From positions 1 to 9,019 of the forward strand of contig CAJUOR010000065.1 of NCBI GenBank assembly GCA_910588165.1: a DNA stretch of 9,019 nucleotides, in the 5' to 3' direction. This document shows positions 4,442-9,019 of the stretch, piece after piece; the first letter of the stretch is position 1; every line of letters begins with the position of its first letter. Made by a program: the position numbers and the translations under genes. The notes under the pieces were generated by a model. The model was not told the DNA's origin and searched no databases. It worked only from the letters and a program-made list of their open reading frames with translations. This DNA is from an uncultured Thomasclavelia sp. (lineage in GTDB: Bacteria > Bacillota_I > Bacilli_A > Erysipelotrichales > Coprobacillaceae).

Positions 4442-7275
4442 CGATAAACCTCGCCTTCTTTAACTAAAATACCTATATTTCTTTTAATATCACAACTGAA
4501 TGTGATACGTCGTACAATATGTCTTTGATAGGATTCATTCTCAAAAAAGATTTTGGTTTGAGCTAAATCCAAAAAGCGTGAAGATAGACGTGCTTTTGAC
4601 CGCTCAATAAATAAGCATGATGTATGCAAGGAAATCTCTTCCCAAAGTTGAAAGTTTTGATTTAACTTAGTTGAAAAATCAGTCAATACACATAGCTTGT
4701 TTGATGTTAAACAGGATAAATCCTTTACATCATCAATCAATTGGTGTGAAGGATAACATTCTAAAATAATTGAAATAATTTGCTCATTTGCCCCTACTAG
4801 AAGCATAGAGCCGTCCTTTGAAAAATCATGGATAAGGCAAGACATCTTACGTTTATGAAAATCATCATAATATCCTAATTGATAATCTCTTTTAGCAGTT
4901 TTATCAATATTCTTAAAGTCCTTATAATAAAGAGGTGTTACTTTATCTGTCACGCTGTTGATTTGTTGAATTAACATTGTAAGCAACGGTGTCTGAAATG
5001 CTTCCAAAGAAACAGATTGCATCTTAATAAAATCTTGATCATAAAAAACTATTTGTCTTGTTTGATGTATAACCATCAAAGATTGTCCGTCTTCTAACTC
5101 TCCTTGTAGCTCTCGCTGTAAATAAAATGTTCCCGGTTCAGTTAAAAAAGTAGGTGTATTCTTAGCAAAAATATCATAACTATCTTGTTTGGAAGCTACT
5201 TTAAGACAGACTTTAGCTTTGATATTCCCTAAAATCTGCCCATCTACAATCCCACCCGGTCGCTGAGTAGCTAAAATTAAATGAATTCCTAAACTTCTGC
5301 CAATGCGAGCAATTCGTATCAATGATTGCATCATTTCCGGATATAACAATTTAAGTTCCGCAAACTCATCTACCACAATCAATAAATGGGGTAAATTGAT
5401 AGATATTTTATTTTGTCTGAACAATCTTTTTAAATCATGAATTGCCAAATTAGGATAAGGATAGGCTTTGGAAATCTCTAAAAATAAACGCTCACGATAG
5501 CGAATTTCATCTTGCAAAGCCGCAATAGCTCGTTCTATTTGACACTCATCTAAATCAGTTAAAATCATCGTGGTATGAGCTAACGATTCAAAGCCATTAC
5601 TAAGTCCTCCGCCTTTAAAATCAATGAAGAAAAATTGAATATCACAACTATCATAATAAATAGCTAAGCTTAATAAATATCCCGTCAACCACTCACTTTT
5701 GCCAGACCCCGTCATTCCGGCAACCAATAAATGCGGTCCGTCATGAAGCTCATGTAAATCTAAATAAAGTCGATAATTCCCCCTTTTACCAATGCAACCT
5801 TTTAGTTCTTTATCAATGAAATATTGCTGTCGCAAAGTGAGAATGTCCATTTCATTTAATCTAGTCAATTCAAGATAATTATTGATGTTGCGATTGTCTT
5901 GTTTGCTTTTCTGATAACGAAAATGCCTTGAGAATAGGGCATTATCTTGATACATTTCAACCTTTAACGACACCGCTATTTCCTTTGAATAATATTTATT
6001 TGAATTTAAGTCTATCAATGCATCATAACCGTGTTGCCCTTGACTATAACAAGTCAGTGGCTCTATCCAATATCTTGCTTCATTTTGCTGCATCTGCCCA
6101 ATCCAAAGCAACTCTTTACTCGCCTGCAACCGAGCTTGACAAAACCAAAAACTCGAAAACATTTTTTCAAACCTCAACGAAATATACGGATAATAAAGCA
6201 ACATCTGATATACAATTCCTATACAAAATTGTTCAATATCCTCGTATGTTCCAACACAAATTAAATGTCTGTTTTTACTAAAATTATGTAATAAGATTTC
6301 CCCCTTGCAAGTTATACCTAAACGGACAATAAAATCTCCTTCTTTACATAATAATCCGCCCATGCCGAAATAACGTTTCTCTAAAGTTAAACAGTCAGGA
6401 AACAGCTCTTGACAATATTTTTGATAGCTTAACTTTTGTGTTCGATACTGATAATTTGCCAATCCCCATTGTATTAGCCAATAAACCCATCTTAATATAC
6501 TAATTCCCATTTTTAAACCGGTCATCATGAACATGATATAAAGATAATATCCATTATTTTGATTAGAAATAGATAAGTAATACAAACCACTCAATAATAC
6601 AATTTCTTGAAAAATAGGTAAAAAACGGACAGAATTGTTAGGTAAACAAAGTTGTGGTTCACTCATGTAAGTTACTAATTTTATTTCAGGGCTGATTGTC
6701 TGAGATCTAAACGTCTTTAAATGCGGAACATAAGCTTGCAAAGAAGTAGAGTCAGGTTCACACGCAAGTAAAAAACAGTCACAAAACCATAATTCAAAAC
6801 CTGCCATAAAGATACAATCACCTATTTTCAACGTTTGTTCCTCAATTCGTTTACCATTTACAAAAGTACCGTTTACTTCATTTTCATTACAAATAAACCA
6901 AGTTTCTTCCCGTTTATAAAGTCTACAGTGTCTTTTGGAAACAGTTGCTTTTTGATAACTGATACTACATTGGCAATCCCTTCCTAAAGTAATATCGTTC
7001 TTGTCCAATGCCAATCTTACATAATGCGACCATTCTTTTTGAAATATAGCTGTGATTTTCCAATCAAAACCGTAAATGCCAAAGACACTTTCAAAATTCA
7101 TGATTCTTTGTTTTTGTCCATTATCAAACCAAGCTTCGCTCTCAATTGTTATCTTACAAGTTGCTTCATCAGCGTCAATAATCAATGATAACTGTTTTTG
7201 CGTCCACACTATTTTCTTGCTGACTTTGAGGTTGTAAATGACAAGCTCTTTTTCGTCGTACAGTATTAGTCGCAA
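4414..7275 (-). CDS. essC: Compact EssC/YukB-type FHA-FtsK/SpoIIIE ATPase of type VII secretion
   Basis: This is the membrane motor of the type VII system. Of 953 residues, about 1-90 form a degenerate first FHA-like domain. Residues 93-165 are a canonical FHA domain (LGR 97-99, SKRH 113-116, NGTFVNG 135-141). Two membrane helices lie near 219-236 and 243-268. Residues about 297-500 resemble the degenerate domain that precedes ATPase 1. ATPase 1 is intact: Walker A GMTGSGKS (520-527), DFKGGG (552-557), Walker B LLIVVDEF (631-638) and ATQRPGG (669-675). Residues about 795-953 match the start of ATPase 2 (YYDD, then DFSKDGSMLLVGA), but the P-loop is replaced by NEQIIS and the domain is short. 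There is no ATPase 3. Typical Firmicutes EssC proteins are about 1,480 residues. The start is a TTG at 7275, with GGGGG eight bases upstream and a stop codon directly before it. It overlaps the preceding gene by 101 bases. The N-terminal MRLILYDEKELVIYNL resembles other EssC starts and supports this choice. Confidence 0.93.
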   Translation of the reverse strand: MRLILYDEKELVIYNLKVSKKIVWTQKQLSLIIDADEATCKITIESEAWFDNGQKQRIMNFESVFGIYGFDWKITAIFQKEWSHYVRLALDKNDITLGRDCQCSISYQKATVSKRHCRLYKREETWFICNENEVNGTFVNGKRIEEQTLKIGDCIFMAGFELWFCDCFLLACEPDSTSLQAYVPHLKTFRSQTISPEIKLVTYMSEPQLCLPNNSVRFLPIFQEIVLLSGLYYLSISNQNNGYYLYIMFMMTGLKMGISILRWVYWLIQWGLANYQYRTQKLSYQKYCQELFPDCLTLEKRYFGMGGLLCKEGDFIVRLGITCKGEILLHNFSKNRHLICVGTYEDIEQFCIGIVYQMLLYYPYISLRFEKMFSSFWFCQARLQASKELLWIGQMQQNEARYWIEPLTCYSQGQHGYDALIDLNSNKYYSKEIAVSLKVEMYQDNALFSRHFRYQKSKQDNRNINNYLELTRLNEMDILTLRQQYFIDKELKGCIGKRGNYRLYLDLHELHDGPHLLVAGMTGSGKSEWLTGYLLSLAIYYDSCDIQFFFIDFKGGGLSNGFESLAHTTMILTDLDECQIERAIAALQDEIRYRERLFLEISKAYPYPNLAIHDLKRLFRQNKISINLPHLLIVVDEFAELKLLYPEMMQSLIRIARIGRSLGIHLILATQRPGGIVDGQILGNIKAKVCLKVASKQDSYDIFAKNTPTFLTEPGTFYLQRELQGELEDGQSLMVIHQTRQIVFYDQDFIKMQSVSLEAFQTPLLTMLIQQINSVTDKVTPLYYKDFKNIDKTAKRDYQLGYYDDFHKRKMSCLIHDFSKDGSMLLVGANEQIISIILECYPSHQLIDDVKDLSCLTSNKLCVLTDFSTKLNQNFQLWEEISLHTSCLFIERSKARLSSRFLDLAQTKIFFENESYQRHIVRRITFSCDIKRNIGILVKEGEVYRCQIQAFSS

Positions 7276-9019
7276 TCATCACGCCCCCAATCATCAAAGG
7301 CAAAAGATACCAAAGAAATGACAGTTTATTTTCACTTTTCTCTTTTTTTACATGGGATATTTTCTTCAAAGTATTCTCATTTATTTGCTTCAGCCTAAAA
7401 CTATCCTTTCCTATTATTTGATTAGGCAAAGCCTCTTGAATGTTTGATTCTAATAAACAATCATTCAAACCTACTGTTCCTGCATAATTAAACGAGTCTT
7501 CTTCTAATTTAGGAAAATTCAATTGTATAACTTGTTTTCTTTCATGATTATACTGATCAACACAAATCACTTCTAAATAAGTAGCCTTGGTGTTAGGTAA
7601 TAAAGTCAAGCTATTAGAAATCTGTTGTTGCAATAATTGATTGCCTTGATATAAATGCCATTCAATCTTCCCTTCGCTACAATAAGCTTTACAAATGGTC
7701 TTTTTAACGACATTAAGATTTTTCACCTTATTGGCATTAGCGTTGTTGATATATAAATCCAATGGTGCACAATTCATATCCATCGCCAATTCCATGTTTT
7801 TTGTTGTATGATGTTTTGTATCATAAGCATTGGCAACAATCTTATAATATCCATGGCCATCTTGAAATTGGCTATCATCTAAATATACCTCACAAGTTTT
7901 TTCATCGCCCTCATAACTTGTCAAATAGTTGTCGTTGCGATAAACATCAATTTTCCAATGCGTAAGATAGATATCTTCAAATACATAAGTTAAAGACTGC
8001 GGTTCTAAGCAAAGCGTAGGAATCGGCTCAACTACATATATTTGCGGTTTTTGAATATCCACATCTACCATCATATCAATAACCGTTTCATTTTCAGAAC
8101 AATCTCTTACTACCCCTTGCCAATGATATTGCCCATCTTCTTCAATTTGAGCCTGACAGCCGTCCCGACTTATTTCTAGGGGTAACTTTTGCTTCCTGTG
8201 AATCAATGATATTTCTTTTAAACTATCCATATTTAAAAACTCATCTTCTATTTTTAACCCCAATAGTCCATCTTTTTGAAAAGCTTGAACCAAGGGTGCT
8301 ACATTATCATAAACTATCTCTTTTTCAATAGACATTGTATTTCCCGCTTTATCAAAAGCCTCAACCACTAATAAACCACTTTGTTGAATAGGGATTTGAT
8401 AACCTGAAACTGTCTTAAGACAATTTTCTTTAATATCCATATCATTAAAATTAACCTGTGTTTTTTCCCAATCTAAAGATGTATCTGATAACTCCCAATT
8501 TAATTCTTGATGAGTATAAATTTTATTTTCATTTGGGCAATCAAGTTGGGGTGCTTTGGTGTCACAAATAACAGTAATAGGTAAAGCACCCTGATGCCCG
8601 GCTTCATCTTTAAAAGCCTCTTCTATTATTTGCATTCCCTCTTGAAAATTATAAATATATTGATAATAATCTTTATCTTTTTGCCATGCTCCATCTTTTC
8701 CCAAAAACAAATCTCCCTCATCATAGCTAGTTATTTGTAAATAGCTATTTAAATCATTAACATAATATGTACCGTCATTATCCGTTTGAGGCTTAGTCCC
8801 TATAAAACTATATTCGATTTTTGGAGCAATGCTATCTAAATAAAATTGCCATTTACCAAATGGTTCATCGATGATATGTACGCCTTGTTCCTCAATGCGT
8901 CTGCGATAAATATCCCATTTTCCGACTGTTTCCACTTCTAAGTTATTAAACAATTTCGCATCACTATAAGCCACCCACAGCACGCAAGCCTTTTCTGAAA
9001 AAACACGATAATCCTGCCT
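7175..9019 (-). CDS. C-terminal part of a membrane-anchored surface protein with Ig-like repeats (5' end outside window)
   Basis: The frame is open to the window edge: before the GTG at 8983 twelve more sense codons run to 9019 (visible start RQDYRVFSEKAC), with no signal peptide, so the GTG is internal and the gene is partial. The 614 visible residues (numbered from the edge) consist of Ig-like beta modules whose boundaries read D-x-x-A-P or a close variant at 62, 153, 238, 321 and 414, spaced 83-93 residues, often preceded by A-x-D-x-A-G-N-like strands. Thirteen cysteines lie in the extracellular part. A single hydrophobic helix at about 566-584 is followed by RRKR and a Gln-rich cytoplasmic tail ending AKTVIIDY. 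The orientation is therefore modules outside, tail inside. It overlaps essC by 101 bases and is surely in the same operon. The role is unknown. It may be an envelope component of the secretion system, filling the place where EsaA/YueB or EssB would be expected. Confidence 0.85.
   Translation of the reverse strand, partial: RQDYRVFSEKACVLWVAYSDAKLFNNLEVETVGKWDIYRRRIEEQGVHIIDEPFGKWQFYLDSIAPKIEYSFIGTKPQTDNDGTYYVNDLNSYLQITSYDEGDLFLGKDGAWQKDKDYYQYIYNFQEGMQIIEEAFKDEAGHQGALPITVICDTKAPQLDCPNENKIYTHQELNWELSDTSLDWEKTQVNFNDMDIKENCLKTVSGYQIPIQQSGLLVVEAFDKAGNTMSIEKEIVYDNVAPLVQAFQKDGLLGLKIEDEFLNMDSLKEISLIHRKQKLPLEISRDGCQAQIEEDGQYHWQGVVRDCSENETVIDMMVDVDIQKPQIYVVEPIPTLCLEPQSLTYVFEDIYLTHWKIDVYRNDNYLTSYEGDEKTCEVYLDDSQFQDGHGYYKIVANAYDTKHHTTKNMELAMDMNCAPLDLYINNANANKVKNLNVVKKTICKAYCSEGKIEWHLYQGNQLLQQQISNSLTLLPNTKATYLEVICVDQYNHERKQVIQLNFPKLEEDSFNYAGTVGLNDCLLESNIQEALPNQIIGKDSFRLKQINENTLKKISHVKKEKSENKLSFLWYLLPLMIGGVMIATNTVRRKRACHLQPQSQQENSVDAKTVIIDY
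7284..7288 (-). promoter_or_regulatory. Possible ribosome binding site for the TTG start of essC
   Basis: GGGGG on the minus strand lies eight bases before the TTG at 7275, inside the coding sequence for the last membrane helix of the preceding gene. It is not a perfect Shine-Dalgarno match, but spacing is right and no better site precedes other in-frame starts. A GTG at 7209 has none. Weak initiation or coupling with the overlapping upstream gene would both fit. Confidence 0.4.

Noticed and set aside
5928..6281. Plus-strand open frame of about 117 codons inside essC
   Set aside because: Antisense shadow of a conserved gene in AT-rich DNA, with no domain or ribosome binding site.
8981..8983. 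GTG as the start of the Ig-repeat protein
   Set aside because: The frame continues without a stop to the window edge with sensible protein sequence, the GTG has no signal peptide after it, and an extracellular protein would need one. It is treated as an internal valine.

Overview
The window comes from an AT-rich, low-GC Gram-positive bacterium (Bacillota). The evidence is Shine-Dalgarno sites of the AGGAGG type, a Gram-positive-style lipoprotein, WXG100 proteins and a Firmicutes-type EssC ATPase. The protein style (cysteine-rich, Ig-like 'D-x-x-A-P' surface modules) suggests an anaerobic, possibly Erysipelotrichia-like lineage, but that placement is a guess from memory and not a search result.

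All seven genes lie on the minus strand and read from the right edge towards the left. In transcription order they are: (1) the 3' part of a large surface protein with about six Ig-like repeats, one C-terminal membrane helix and a short cytoplasmic tail (9019-7175, 5' end outside the window); (2) a compact EssC/YukB-type FHA-FtsK/SpoIIIE ATPase (7275-4414); (3) an EsaB/YukD-type ubiquitin-like protein (4441-4205); (4) a WXG100 protein with W-S-G (4189-3890, start corrected); (5) a second WXG100-like protein with W-E-S and a C-terminal YxxxE (3872-3576); (6) a 636-residue lipoprotein ending in a BIG2 Ig-like domain (3579-1669); (7) an FtsW/SpoVE-type SEDS glycosyltransferase (1653-565). Genes overlap or are at most 17 bases apart, so this looks like one operon whose promoter is outside the window. 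The last 564 bases (1-564) have no recognisable gene.

The locus is a type VII secretion system (T7SSb/ESX-like) with a non-standard parts list. EssC is the motor, the ubiquitin-like protein is its usual small cytosolic partner, and the two WXG100 proteins are the probable secreted dimer. The Ig-repeat membrane protein and the lipoprotein are probably envelope components specific to this lineage. FtsW would make septal or local peptidoglycan. No EssB/YukC, EssA or EsaA/YueB homologue and no LXG toxin is visible here, but they could lie upstream.

The most notable points are these. The EssC has one intact ATPase domain, a shrunken second domain that has lost its P-loop, and no third domain. Its FHA domain keeps the phosphothreonine-binding residues, and the upstream membrane protein ends in a threonine-containing tail that could be its ligand. 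The two WXG100 proteins carry complementary halves of the usual motif set. There is also a 101-base gene overlap read in two frames.
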